Source: Distichodus sexfasciatus (Eukaryota > Chordata > Actinopteri > Characiformes > Distichodontidae). Taken from it: a stretch of 64,000 bases of DNA. The stretch covers positions 392,952-456,951 of the forward strand of contig JAVGVS010000024.1 of NCBI GenBank assembly GCA_032718565.1, written 5' to 3'. Made by a program: the position numbers and the translations under genes. The notes under the pieces are model-generated. The model did no database searches. It was not told the DNA's origin and saw only the letters and a program-made list of their open reading frames with translations. This document shows, piece by piece, positions 10,358-21,240 of this stretch (its first letter is position 1; each line of letters opens with the position of its first letter).

Positions 10358-12619
10358 AAGTGAGCATCCATTGAAAACTTTACAAAACTTCACCGGTTCC
10401 TCGTTGACAGGCCTGTGAACGTCTTCCTCCCCCCACAACATCAAACTCTTAATCTAGCTCTTGTAATTCAGTTTTCACACGTCCAATATCAAAGAGCACC
10501 TCCACGGTTAGGCTGATATTGAGCTGGGAATTTGCAGCGCTGACCTCGTTCTCGTAAAGAAAGATTCATCATTTCTTTGTTATCGGCCCTGCCAGGGTTG
10601 TATCATCTGCAAACATGATTAATTTCACAGGCTCCCCCGCGCAAAACGCCGCCTCGCGCCGGGAGTAAACGGCGACAGATGACAGCCTCGGGGGAAATGC
10701 GGTAGTTTGCTGAAGCTGAAGCTGGTTTATTTTTTTTCTCTCTTCACGCACTTTTGCCATCTGTTTTAGTCGCGCAAAACATTCCGAACTACAGAAACAC
10801 ACCGACTGATTTACACCCTCTCCAAAGCGTTTGTGGAGCAGTCAGCTGTCGTCCGTGAATGATTTTAGTCCCTAACAACAATAAAAGTTGTTTTTGAAGT
10901 TGCACTGGACAAAGAGACTCAGAATCTGGAACACTCTCTACAAAAAAAAATCTGATTTAATATACATTCATTAAATACATAATCAACAGTAGTCAAAGTT
11001 GATTGATTAATTAATTGCAAAAATAATCGACAGATTAATCGATTATCAAAATAACTGTTGCAGCACTACCAACAGCATTTAAAAGCCATTTACTATTTTA
11101 GTTTCGTGACCATGACCAAAAGTGAAGATTAAAAGCGTCGCTGCATTGCCTTAGAGACCAAATCACTGCATCCAACAACAGCCCCTGTAATGTCACTTCA
11201 ATAGATCCAGAAACAGTGAAAGCCCCATATTAAAATGCCACATTAAAGACACATGTATTACTCGTGCGCAAACATAAAATATATGTATGTTGTGACGTAC
11301 AAGCCATTAATTTTAGTAGTGCATCATGCATCACAGATAATGACACTACAAAACACCCTTAAAGCACAATAAATTAGTATTTATTAGTATTTCGGTGACG
11401 CTATTTAAATTCTTGATGAAGGATGAAATAAATGAGTTTTACATGGTTTACGCGTACAAAAAAGTATATATAATTTACATAAAGACTTCTAATATATGGC
11501 GTCAAGGAGAACGAGGATCTGAGTCTCGGTTTCTGTCAAAGGTTCGATTTAGTTCACTGTCAACCCAGTACTTGTTTGTTATGGGCTTGGACCAGGCAAT
11601 ATGTGTATGAGTATGAAGCTGGCGTTTTCTATAATATTGTCACTAGAAGAAAACGGTAAAAAACGCAACGTCAACCCTTCTACAGCAACTCGATCCGTCA
11701 CCGGTGACTCTTCTTTCCTGCCAAAATGTTACTCTCGACACAAGGGGTCAGTGTTGCTTTTCAAATAAAACCTCACACCCCCTTCTTCACACACTGCAGT
11801 GATCTGAAGCAGCTTCGCGCTGGCGAGTCGTTGACTTAGCGTCGCAGCGCCCCTGTATCATGCTTTCACATCAACCGCTTTATCCCTTTTATGACACTAA
11901 ATAACAGGGAAATGAAAGGCAAGCAGTTCTCATGCGGAGGAGAGAGCCGGCGAGTACGATTTACAGCTCCGGGCGTCCCACCATTACAGCTTCGTCATAA
12001 TTTCAAATCTGCTGGCTCGGTCGGCAGCTCTGCCTTTTGTCTAAGCACTAACGTTATTGTTTGTGCGGCGCTAGCGGCTACGGCTAAACGTGGCGATTGA
12101 CACTCTACACGTTTTTTTTGTTGGACCGTGCGATATCTCTTCTTCTCTTTTCCTTAAACCCATCTCAAAAAAAGACAAAGACACTAAATGTGCTTAGGAC
12201 GGGGTGTAGATTATAGATAAAGCACTAGTGACTCTGTTGCTCCCTTCTCCTTTTGGCGTTTTTTTTGGGTGGGGGGGTTGCGTCAGCCTGAACGGATCGG
12301 GGCTACACGGCGTGACGGACAGCGACGAGACTTAAAACTCACTCTCCCTTCTCTTGTGTTCAAGAGACACTGAGTGAAGTCATAAGACCCTCCAGATTTC
12401 TCCTCCTTGACTCGTTTCCATGGCCACCACCGCTTCCTTGTCATTATATTAAAACGCTACGATCACCTTGGCTACAATTAGCATTGTGCCACTGTAAAAT
12501 CTTAGCCGTAAAAAGCCTCGCTTTGAATGCCAAGATTTTCTTTTCGAAGGCCTAACAGAACTCGGACCGGAACTCCAAACAGGGAAACAGGAAAACTCTG
12601 GAACCATTCCCCAGAATGA
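10358..12619. other. Mostly single-copy noncoding DNA
   Basis: 10590-10860 and 11860-12110 are complex, repeat-free blocks that could be regulatory. A G-run is at about 12269-12277. No recognisable coding domain in any open frame. A small transposon fragment at 10985-11070 is listed separately. Confidence 0.4.
10985..11070. mobile_element. Short DNA-transposon end fragment
   Basis: AATCGACAGATTAATCGATTATC followed by TGTTGCAGCACTAC: an ATCGATTA-rich tip resembling non-autonomous elements that end TGCAGC(C)CTA. Confidence 0.5.
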
Positions 12620-12808
12620 GCTTTTAGCAGATGCTCTTTACAGCTAGCCCAGAACAACTTACATATCATATCTATTAGGCACAGTTTCCCAGGAGCAATT
12701 TGGAGTTAAGGGTCTTTCTCAGGAACACAATGGTATTTCCTGTGATTCGAACCCCCCACTCTTATGACCACCAACGTAGCATTTTAGTTACTCAGACCAC
12801 TGCCCAAC
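12620..12808 (-). mobile_element. SINE-3 copy
   Basis: Reverse strand. Its L2-like tail is at the left (CTTTTAGCAGATGCTCTTTA). The middle reads GGAGTTAAGGGTCTTTCTCAG. The tRNA-like B box is at the right (GTGATTCGAACCCCCC). Diverged but nearly complete. Confidence 0.8.
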
Positions 12809-12869
12809 ATTGTACAGCTTGTTATAGTATCACAGAATTGCGATGCTGGCTCTGAAAACTCACTTTATT

Positions 12870-13113
12870 GGCAGCTTTTGGTTAGCGTAACAGTTAGCAA
12901 GTTGGCTAGGGAATTGACCAGAAGGTCCCGGACCCTGTAGCGGTACCACTGAGGAACTCGTGAGCAAGGTACCATCCCCAAGCCATGCTCCCAGGGTGCT
13001 GCCCATGTCAGCTGCCCACTACTCCTTCACGGATAGGTCAAATTCAGAGGTGTGCTGTGGTGTGGTGTGTTCACCAAAAACTAATCACCAAATAATCAAA
13101 ATTCACACTCACT
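12870..13113 (+). mobile_element. SINE-1 copy
   Basis: Head (GGTTAGCGTAACAG), body (GGTACCACTGAGGAACTCGT) and 3' part (TCCTTCACGGATAGGTCAAA, GTGTGTTCACC) are all present. The B-box segment between head and body is partly lost. Confidence 0.87.
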
Positions 13114-13150
13114 GAGATTGCAAACCATGTTACCATTTACAACCGCTTAG

Positions 13151-13315
13151 ATTTACGTTTACATTTAAAGCAGAGCGACTTTCATTTCCTAATATCATGG
13201 AAAGTCTCCCTGAGACCAACTTGGAGTTAAGGGTCTTGCTCAGGGACCCAGTGAAGGTAACACCAGAGCAAGGACTCGAACCCTGGACTTCTTGGTGCAG
13301 AGACGAGTGTCCTAA
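13151..13315 (-). mobile_element. SINE-3 copy
   Basis: Tail remnant TTTACATTTAAAGCAGAGCG at the left, then GGAGTTAAGGGTCTTGCTCAG, then a B-box-like GGACTCGAACCCTGG. The third SINE in about 700 bp. Confidence 0.78.
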
Positions 13316-14869
13316 ACAAATTCAATATCCAATGATTCTGAACAAATAATATACTACTGGTGTATGTACTCACACTTTCACACCTACACACACACGGACT
13401 CACACATTCAAAAGTGATGTGACAAACTGAAATACCAACCTCTTAAAGTCCACGGACCCGAAAAATCACCCGTTGTAGCGCAGGAAGGATAAAGTGGTGC
13501 CAGGAACAGCTGTGTTCTTTATTAATCATGCAAATTATAGAGTTAATGTCAGAGTTGATGATGTGTTAGTAAATGAGTTAGAGTAAACTGCATAGTCTGT
13601 ATTAAATGTCTGACTATGGCGGTTTGAACAAACGTGCACATACAGATTTATGAAATGAATTCTTTAACCTCATAAGGGTACGCTGGTGACTGGGATTTGG
13701 GGGAACAGAAGTGTGTTGAAGAATTTGAAATGACTGTTGTAATGATAAAGGTGATTTTAAGGAAAAATCCAAAGTAGCTGGCAAAGTTATTTATTAGCCT
13801 AGAATTTGGACCAAGCAATATTTCTGGGAAAATGGAATTTAACATGGATAACAAAGAGGACTGCCCACGTAAAGAATTTAAACTAAAATTTAATTCAGCA
13901 TCCCCTGAAAAATAATTACGATTTCGTGAGGTGGCCAGTTTTCAAACCTTTGATTTGCCAAAATTGCTTTTAAGAGATGGAATAAATGAAAACAAATTGA
14001 TCAGTAAAATCCTTACATTGGTTTGTGCGTCAGCAATTGCCTGATTGTTTTAATTCAAATGGGCATTTGAATGTACTGCAGATGTTGGACGGCGCATCTC
14101 AGTGTCATCGTTCTCAACAGCGAAATGTAAAGGTAACTAATGAAAACTAATGTAAACTAATGAAAGGGACATAGTAAAATACGAGTGCAATAGTTGTTGT
14201 TCCTGTGCACAGTTATAAAAACCAACTTCATCCCATTTATTATGGAGTTCATTTTTGTGGCCAACCTTATAGTAGACTTATCATACATAGCCCTGTAACC
14301 GTATTTTAAGAAAGTATCTTGCTAATAGCCTTTATGGTAAGATGATCAACCAGCCAGCTTTTATTTGAAAATGTAAGCCGTTTCTAAAAGATCCTAAATC
14401 TGGACTAAACATGGCAACCGCATTGTTCAAGCCATTGTTCGAGCCTCTGTCAGAACAGGTGGCTGAACACCCCTAAAGGTCAGATCCTAGAATCTGCCCC
14501 TGCCTTGTACATCAGATGGTCTCAGAACAACTTAATTTAATGTTCTAGTTTCAGAGGATGATCAATATATGAAAGAGAAATTACCTTCTACCTACCATTC
14601 ATTCAATATACAGATGATTAAAAACATCTTTGACACAAACCCCTAATGGCCACTGGTGAACTGAGATAACCATTTGATCTACAAGTGAATTTTAGAAGAT
14701 TGATTTCATTTTAGAAGTCTCTTTGTGGTTAAAAAGCATTAAGATCCAAAGTGAGACTAAAAGCCTGTAATGTTGATATCCAGTAACACCTCGGATTACG
14801 TAGTTTTCAAAGTTATGTCACTAATTCAAAAATAATCAAGGAAACAATCAAATTCTCAAATAGCATTTC
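13316..14869. other. Single-copy noncoding DNA
   Basis: AT-rich, no recognised element apart from scattered AC dinucleotides near 13385-13395. No credible coding frame. Confidence 0.45.
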
Positions 14870-15825
14870 TGATGAGGTGTTACTGTCCTAGGATTCTTGT
14901 CTCTGGACCAAAGAGATCGTCGGTTCAAATCCTTCCTCCAGTACTACCACCCAATTTCAGCTCTCACTGAAACAGTCCCTGAAATGAGAAAAATTGAAGT
15001 CAGTCTTGGTTGCGTTTCCCAAAAGCATAGTTGCTAGCATATTGCTAACTATGTTAGCAACACTATGTTAGTTGCTAATGTACACTATGTTAGTTGCTAA
15101 TGTACACTATGTTAGATTCTAACGTACACTATGTTAGTTGCTAATGTAGACTATGTTAGTTGCTAATGTACACTGTTAGTCGCTAACGTATACTATGTTA
15201 GCTGCTAACGTACACTATGTTAGTTGCTAACGAACAGTATATAAGTTGCTAATGTAGACTATGTTAGTTGCTAATGCACACTGTTAATTGCTAATGTACA
15301 CTATGTTATTTGCTAACGTACACTATGTTAGTTGTTAACATATAGTATGTAAGTTGCTAATGTAGACTATGTTATTTTCTAATGTACACTGTTAGTTGCT
15401 AATGTACACTATGTTAGTTGCTAACGTACACTATGTTAGTTGTTAATGTACACTATGTTAGTTGCTAATGTATACTATGTTAGTTGCTAACATACACTAT
15501 GTTAGTTGTTAATGTATAGTATGTAAGTTGCTAATGTAGACTGTTAGTTTCTAATGTACACTATGTTAGTTGCTAATGTACACTATGTTAGTTGCTAATG
15601 TACACTATGATAGTTGCTAACGTACACTATGATAGTTGCTAACATACACTATGTTAGTCGCTAATGTACACTATGTTAGTTGCTAACGTACACTATGTAA
15701 GTTGCTAACATACACTATGTAAGTTGCTAACGTACACCATGTTAGTTGCTAACATAGTTAGCAACCATGCTTTTGGAAAACTGGATAAGATTGTCTGCTA
15801 AATGCTATCAATGTAAAAGTTAATT
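14870..15825 (+). mobile_element. SINE-3 copy split by a minisatellite-bearing MITE
   Basis: The left part (14870-15008) has a tRNA-like B box (GTCGGTTCAAATCC) and the SINE-3 body (CTGAAACAGTCCCTGAAATG). The right part (15779-15825) is the L2-like tail (CTGGATAAGATTGTCTGCTA). Order and junction match the uninterrupted layout seen at 37010-37416, so the intervening 770 bp is an insertion. Confidence 0.8.
15009..15778. mobile_element. MITE with a ~23-bp minisatellite core
   Basis: Inverted ends: TTGCGTTTCCCAAAAGCAT at the left, ATGCTTTTGGAAAA at the right, followed inward on both sides by GTTAGCAAC-type sequence. The core is about 30 tandem units of TGTTAGTTGCTAATGTACAC plus TAT, with AAC/AAT, CATA/CGTA and shortened 20-bp variants. 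MITEs with these tips are widespread in teleosts. The tandem core probably arose by expansion of its palindromic inner segment. Confidence 0.85.
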
Positions 15826-16487
15826 CACGGTAGATGCCACAGTAGATGATATGTTAGTAGGTGAGATGTTCTGAGCACTAGAAATCTCAGAGGAAAGTTA
15901 GCCTCTGTGTTAGCAATCGTGAATTACATGTTACGTTTAGCATAAACGCGTACAGCTTTTTGACCACCGCACATATACAATGTCAACATCTCTGATTTGA
16001 AAACCGTTGTGAGGGGCTTTAATTACTAGCATCATCAGGCGCCACGGTAACTGCAGAAACGTTACATGCATTAAAAAAATGTGGGTAGTCATGGCAACAG
16101 GCAATGCCAATAATGTATTCACAGGAGGAAAATGGAGAGCAGGAAGGAAGGAGGGGGTATAAAGAAAAAAAGTATATAATGACACAATCAAGTATGTGGA
16201 GTTTAGCGTATGCGGCGTCGCTGCATTAGCATTGGGACAGGAGGCGGCTCGGCGCTCTGGCAGCGCGGCTAATTTAGATTCCAAACTGGTCACATGACTG
16301 GAGCTCAGCTGAGGCTCAGGCGTCTGTCACGTTGCATGTCTTTGCATTTATTTTAGAGCCATTCTATAGATTCACCTCTTCGACCTCACTATATAGCACT
16401 CCTCTCTATCTCTCGCTCTCTTCTCACTGCAAGTTTTTCTCTCTATTTCTCTCACTCTGTGGATGACTGTATATGGATTGGAACAGA
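15826..16487. other. Single-copy DNA, candidate conserved block 15930-16300
   Basis: 15930-16300 is complex and contains GGGCTTTAATTACTAGCATCA and GCGCGGCTAATTTAGATTCC, homeodomain-like words. The 118-codon minus-strand frame over the same interval has no domain. 16390-16460 is CT-rich. Confidence 0.35.
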
Positions 16488-16880
16488 AGGGACGTTTGGT
16501 GGGTGGATTGGGGCAGATGGGCAGTTTAGTGGGTGGGTTTAGATCAGGTGGGGAGTTTGGTCAGTGGGTTCAGGGTAGGCGGGCAGTTTGATGGGTGGGT
16601 TTGGTACAGGTGAGTAGTTTGGTTTGGTAGGACTGTGACAGGTGGGAAGATTGGTGGGTGGTTTTGGGGAAGTTGGGCAGCTTGTTAGGCAGGCTTAGAA
16701 CAGGTGGACAGCTTGGTTGGTGGACAGCTTGGTCAGTTGGTTCGGGGTAGATGGGGAAGTTAGGTGGGTGATTTTGGAGTTGTACTGTTTGGTTTGTGAG
16801 CTTGCGGTAGGTGGACAATTTGGTGGGAGGGTTTGGAACAGGTGTGTAGTTTGACTGGTGGGTTTGGGTTTTGCAGGGGG
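16488..16880. repeat. Degenerate G-rich minisatellite, ~32 bp unit
   Basis: About 12 diverged units of the form GGGCAGTTTGGTGGGTGGGTTT plus a CAGGT segment. Strongly G-rich on the plus strand with many GGG runs, so quadruplex formation is possible. The minus-strand 107-codon frame rich in Pro/Thr/Gln is a translation of the repeat; period drift breaks the reading phase. Confidence 0.85.
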
Positions 16881-17317
16881 GCCTTCCGGTCATCAGTGGC
16901 CTGTCGCCGTGGTGCTGGAGCCGGACTCTAATTAGAGCTTAAAGTGCAGGCCAGATGTGACTCTCTCAGGTTGTAATTGATTGGCATAATAAGACCCTGG
17001 CTGTTAACTGATATCTGTCACATTAAAAGCCCATTAGAGCTACAGTAATGTAATTGGCCGTGATGGCTGATAGCAGGACGTGGGAGACGCTGTTTGATAA
17101 ACCACAGTGCGGATTTCAGCGCTCTGTGCTGCTCATTTTATTTCCCCTGTGATACTGCAGATGTGAAGGATTCCATAAGAAGTTCTACACAACACACGTT
17201 TAGGGTTTTTACACATGTTGAGATCTTTGAAAGTTATGAGCACACAGTTAAATCTTTCTTTCTCATTTTGAATGCAAGAACCAATGAATTTTGAAAGTTA
17301 TAGGTATGTCATAGGTC
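16881..17317. other. Candidate conserved noncoding element (16881-17140)
   Basis: Complex single-copy DNA with the 12-bp palindrome CTCTAATTAGAG (16926-16937), then TTGTAATTGATTGG, CCATTAGAG and GTAATGTAATTGG. Paired TAATTA sites are typical homeodomain dimer targets. No repeat match in the window. Confidence 0.35.
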
Positions 17318-17695
17318 CCTTTTCTTTTTCTTTTTCCGAGTGTCTGTCACTTTCTGTCTTTCTTTCATTTGCTTCTATCTTTTTTCTTTCCTTCCTGCCC
17401 TCTCTTCTAGCTTTAATTTCGTCATTACTTCTAATTTATTCATTTCTTTCTTACTTCTTACTCATTTCTTCCTACCTTCCTTACTTACTTCCTTTCCTTC
17501 ATTCCTTCCTTCTTTTATACCTTCCTTTTCTTCTATGTTTAATTCCTTCCTTTCTTATTTGCCTATTTGTTCGTTTCTTTCTTCCTTCTGATTTAATTAT
17601 TTCTTCCTTCCTATTAATTTTTTCCTTCCTCCCTCCCTTCCTGACTATTCATTCATTCATCCATTCATTCATTCCTCCATTCCTTCTTTGCCAAT
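17318..17695. repeat. Polypyrimidine tract (TTCC/TTCT/TTAC)n
   Basis: Nearly all C and T on the plus strand with degenerate TTCC, TTCT and CATT units. The overlapping Phe/Leu/Ser-rich open frames (142 and 83 codons) come from this composition. Confidence 0.92.
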
Positions 17696-17726
17696 GTTAA
17701 TGAGTACTTATGTATACAGCGCATAT

Positions 17727-17728
<2 letters not shown>

Positions 17729-17775
<47 letters not shown>
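17729..17775. repeat. (AC)23 microsatellite
   Basis: Uninterrupted AC dinucleotides. Confidence 0.98.
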
Positions 17776-17776
<1 letters not shown>

Positions 17777-17875
17777 CTATATGCTCACCTTTTCAGAGAA
17801 TTCTTTCAAACTATGAATAACCATTAATAACATACTAGGCAAGTCAATTCAAGGCAAATAGTATTTCTACTATAA

Positions 17876-17941
17876 TCATAATAATAATAATAATAATAAT
17901 AGTAATCATCATCATCATCATCATCATCTTTATCATCATCT
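17876..17941. repeat. Compound (ATA)n(ATC)n microsatellite
   Basis: ATA units followed by ATC units with one GTA and one TTT interruption. Confidence 0.95.
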
Positions 17942-18531
17942 TGCATGCAGCAGCAGAAACTCTTCAACAGCTGTCACATCACTTTGCGTCTCTAAACACA
18001 CCCATGCAGGGTGTTGAAGCCCCCAGCCGAGTTGTACTTATCGTGATGACATCGATCGCGTTGTCTGCGATAACGTTTATCAAACCCACGCTTTGGACTT
18101 TTCACCCTGAGACAGGTCTCACATCCGTCAAACACCGACTTCCTCGCCACACAGAGAGCCGCTGACAACGCATCTTTTCTCATCACGCTCGACATAAACT
18201 GTAAATTCGACTGTGTGACTTTTTTAAAAAGCAAAACAACGGCCCATGAGCACCGAGGGTTTAACTGGCTCATGTCCCAGAGTAACACGGCCGTCGTGAA
18301 GAGCCTCCGAAACAGGTCCGAGAAGAGCTAATTTCCTTGCAGAACGCACAGGGAGATTGGCTGCGTTCCCGTAAGCCGTCCCCACTGCGCTGCCGTCGCT
18401 GCCTTTGTTATGCTAATGCCTAGCGGTGGCCTCGCCGAAAATATCTGTGCGTAGTGTGTTTGCGGGTTGTTGCTTTGGTTTCATCGTCATCGAAGGCAAT
18501 AAACACACTAATGGAAATGTTTTAATAAGCG
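17942..18531. other. Single-copy noncoding DNA
   Basis: No repeat match. Complex, moderately GC-rich (18000-18500), with opposing 74- and 98-codon frames without domains. Possibly regulatory. Confidence 0.35.
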
Positions 18532-18532
18532 C

Positions 18533-18563
<31 letters not shown>

Positions 18564-18565
18564 TC
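18532..18565. repeat. (CT)n microsatellite
   Basis: CT dinucleotides with one GT interruption. Confidence 0.96.
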
Positions 18566-18645
18566 ATTTCAAACATTCAAGGCAGTTCCATGCAAGAGGT
18601 AACAATGTGCTAACAAAGGAAACTCTTCAGGTACAAATGTGACCT

Positions 18646-19172
18646 GCCGTCCTTCCTTATTTTTTCTTCCTTCTTTCCGTCTTTCCTTCCTTCCTCCTTT
18701 GATTGTTTCATTCCTTTCCATTTTTCATTCCTTCCTTCTTTCATTCTTTCTTTCAGTCCTTCTTTGTACTTTTCACTCTCGCCTTCATTCTTTCATTCTT
18801 CCCTTCTTTCATTCCTTTATTTCATTCCTTATGTCTTTCCTCTCCTTCCTTCCTTCCTTCCTTCCTTCATTCATTTTCATTCATTCATTCAATCATTCTT
18901 TCTTTCTATTTATTTCTCATTCCTTCCTTCTACTTTACATTCTTTCTTTCATTGCTTCATTCTTTTTGTACTTTCTATTTTTCATTCCTCCATATTTTAT
19001 TCCATCCTTCCTTCTTTCTGCCTTCCATTCTTTCCTTCCTTCTTTCATTGAATTTTTCTTTCGTTCTTACTTTCATTCCTCCCTTCTTTTTCTCATTTTT
19101 CTGTCATCCCGTCCCTTGTTTCTTTCTTTCTTTCTTTCTTTCCTTCTTTCTATTTTTTTCCCTTCCTAGCAA
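18646..19172. repeat. Polypyrimidine tract flanked by 19-bp direct repeats
   Basis: Degenerate TTCC/TTCA/TTCT array. AAGGAAACTCTTCAGGTAC occurs at 18616-18634 and again at 19193-19211, bracketing the tract. The 176-, 158- and 95-codon frames across it are artefacts. Confidence 0.92.
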
Positions 19173-19211
19173 GGGTTAATGCTGCACTTTCTAAGGAAAC
19201 TCTTCAGGTAC

Positions 19212-19727
19212 TCTTCATGTATATCATCATGGCAATATAACAGTAGAGTACACGGCGCAGCATTTTCCTCCACAGCACTAGAGCACATTGTTTGAAAGAA
19301 ACAGAGCTCACTTCAGGCTTAAATAACTTTTGTGCTAAGCGACAGTTACGCTCCTACCACACATCTGCTGTACTCTTCCTCCCACTGTACTGAGACTGTG
19401 ACTACAAGCCTGAAAGGTCAGGCTTGGCGCTACGTGGTGAGGGTGAAGGCCGTCAGAAGGAGAGAACAGGTTTATGGAGAAGTGTGAACACGCCAGTGAA
19501 TGACTAAGACTCTTCTAGCAGCAGGCAGCCATCAGTCACGTCATCCACCTCCAGCATGAACGTTTTAACCTTCTGCACGGGAAGTGAGGAGCGCGTTCAG
19601 GTTCATGCGTGTGGCCTGAAGACAGACCGATTCATTCTATTAACGTCAGGTCAAATTCACCTGCATTTCTATACATTAAAAAAGGCTGTGGGTGAAGTAG
19701 GAACGTATATTAGTCAAATGTAGCTTT
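19212..19727. other. Single-copy noncoding DNA
   Basis: No repeat or gene recognised between two pyrimidine tracts. Confidence 0.45.
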
Positions 19728-20576
19728 CCTTTTCTTTCTTTCCTCCTTTTGTTATTTTTCCTTCCTTTTTTACTCATTGATTCACACATTCCTCCCTTCT
19801 ATCGATCATTCCTTCCTTTATTCTTTCTGTATTTCATTCCTTCCTTCAGTCGTTCCTTCCATCCTTCATTCCATCTTTTGGTCATTCATTCCAACTTTAC
19901 TTCCAACTTTTCTTCTTTCCTTTCTTTCTTCATTATATCTTTCCTTCTTTCAGTCATTCCTTCCATACTTCATTTCTTTCTTCCTTCCATCTTGTTCACT
20001 CCTTTTTCAATCTTTTCTTCCTTGTGTCGTTCATTCCTTCCTCCCTTCATTACATCTTTCCTTCCTTCATTCCATTTTCCTTACTCCATTTCATCTTTCC
20101 TTCCTTGCGTCCTTCTTTCCTTGCTTTCTTCATTCCATTCTTTCTTCCTTTATTAAATCTTTCCTTCCTTTCTTCATTCCATTCTTTCTTCCTTTATTCA
20201 ATCTTTCCTTCCTTTCTTTATTCCATTCTTTCTTCCCTTATTCAATCTTTCCTTCCTTTCTTCATTTAGCTTTCCTTTCATCATTTTGTCTTTTCTTCCT
20301 TGTGTCCTTCTTTCCTTGCTACTGTCCATCTTTCCTTCCTTCACCTCCCCTTACTTCATTCACCTTTCCTTCCTTCATTCCATCTTTCCTTTCTTCATTC
20401 CATCTTTCTATCTTTCGTTTCTTCTTTGCTTCCATCCTTCTTTTATTCAATCTTTCCTTCCTTTGTTCCTTCCTTATTTCCTTCAATCATTCCTTCTGTC
20501 CTTCATTCCTTCCTTTCTTTGTTCCATCTTTCCTTCCTTTGTTCCTTCCTTTCATCTTTTCTGCCTTTCTTCCATC
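19728..20576. repeat. Long polypyrimidine tract (TTCC)n-like
   Basis: About 850 bp nearly free of purines except in CATT, TTCATT and ATCTTTCC units; a 30-40 bp higher-order unit (CTTTCCTTCCTTTCTTCATTCC type) recurs around 20105-20270. It yields the longest open frame in the window (267 codons, Phe/Leu/Ser/Pro), which is not a gene. Confidence 0.93.
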
Positions 20577-21062
20577 TTAGAATATATTTCAATTATGCTT
20601 TGCAAGATTAAGGTCATCAAATTAATGATGAAACTGGATTAATACTCTTTAGCATAAAATATAAACAAAATATATCAATATCTATATCTAGCTATATAAA
20701 TATATTCACACAGACACACACACACACTTGTATGGGTTCCACGTAAACGTAGCCTATAGCACGCTATCTTTTGCCTTCAGTCAGGCCGGTTCAAAGAAGC
20801 GCTCTAACAATGGATCGCCTCCTTGGTCCCGATACGCTCGGCCATCAATCAGGGTCTTGCTAAGTATTGACAAGTTTAGTCATACGTCTCCTTGGGCGAT
20901 CAATCAAGTTGGATTTGATTGAGGTATCTATCTCAGATGGGAATATTCCCTCCGTCCTTCTCCTTCGCTTTCGTCTGAAAGGTTTTGATTGAATTGTGGC
21001 TCAAGGCTCAGAGAAGAGAGGCTTCGACAAACTGCGCTCGACAAACAGTTTTCTACCAACCC
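20577..21062. other. Single-copy DNA with short (AC)n
   Basis: AC dinucleotides at about 20707-20727. 20790-21020 is complex and repeat-free, with GGGCGATCAATCAAGTTGG and TTTGATTGAATTG words; possible regulatory block. Confidence 0.35.
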
Positions 21063-21066
21063 CTAT

Positions 21067-21240
21067 GTAGCGCTGGATGATATGACCTTAAGTCAACATC
21101 ACGATTCACTGAACAGTTGATTAATGAGCAATTATTCTGTTTTGGGATTTTTGATCATTGACTGACACGATTTGTAGTGTAAATATGCTCAACTATACAT
21201 TACAAGAGTCGGATTCCTCATAGAATCCCTTACTACATGT
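21067..21240. mobile_element. DNA-transposon fragment, family of 50990-51206
   Basis: Begins GCTGGATGATATGACCTTAA and shares TGTAAATATGCTCAACT with 51105-51121. Both read as ends of a non-autonomous element with GGCTGGGCGATATG-like tips. Confidence 0.6.

Noticed and set aside
15029..15770. CRISPR-like array of short repeats
   Set aside because: Units are contiguous without unique spacers and sit in a vertebrate-type MITE; it is a minisatellite.
16570..16893. 107-codon Pro/Thr/Gln repetitive frame on the minus strand
   Set aside because: Translation of a ~32-bp minisatellite; unit length is not a multiple of three and phase drifts.
17272..17700. 142-codon Leu/Phe/Ser-rich frame
   Set aside because: Same cause as the other pyrimidine tracts.
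18639..19179. Two overlapping frames of 176 and 158 codons resembling a hydrophobic membrane protein
   Set aside because: Hydrophobicity follows from T-rich codons of a pyrimidine array; both frames are open at once.
19777..20580. 267-codon open frame, the longest in the window
   Set aside because: It lies wholly in a degenerate TTCC/CATT tract; overlapping frames are also open and all are Phe/Ser/Leu/Pro. No domain or biased codon use.
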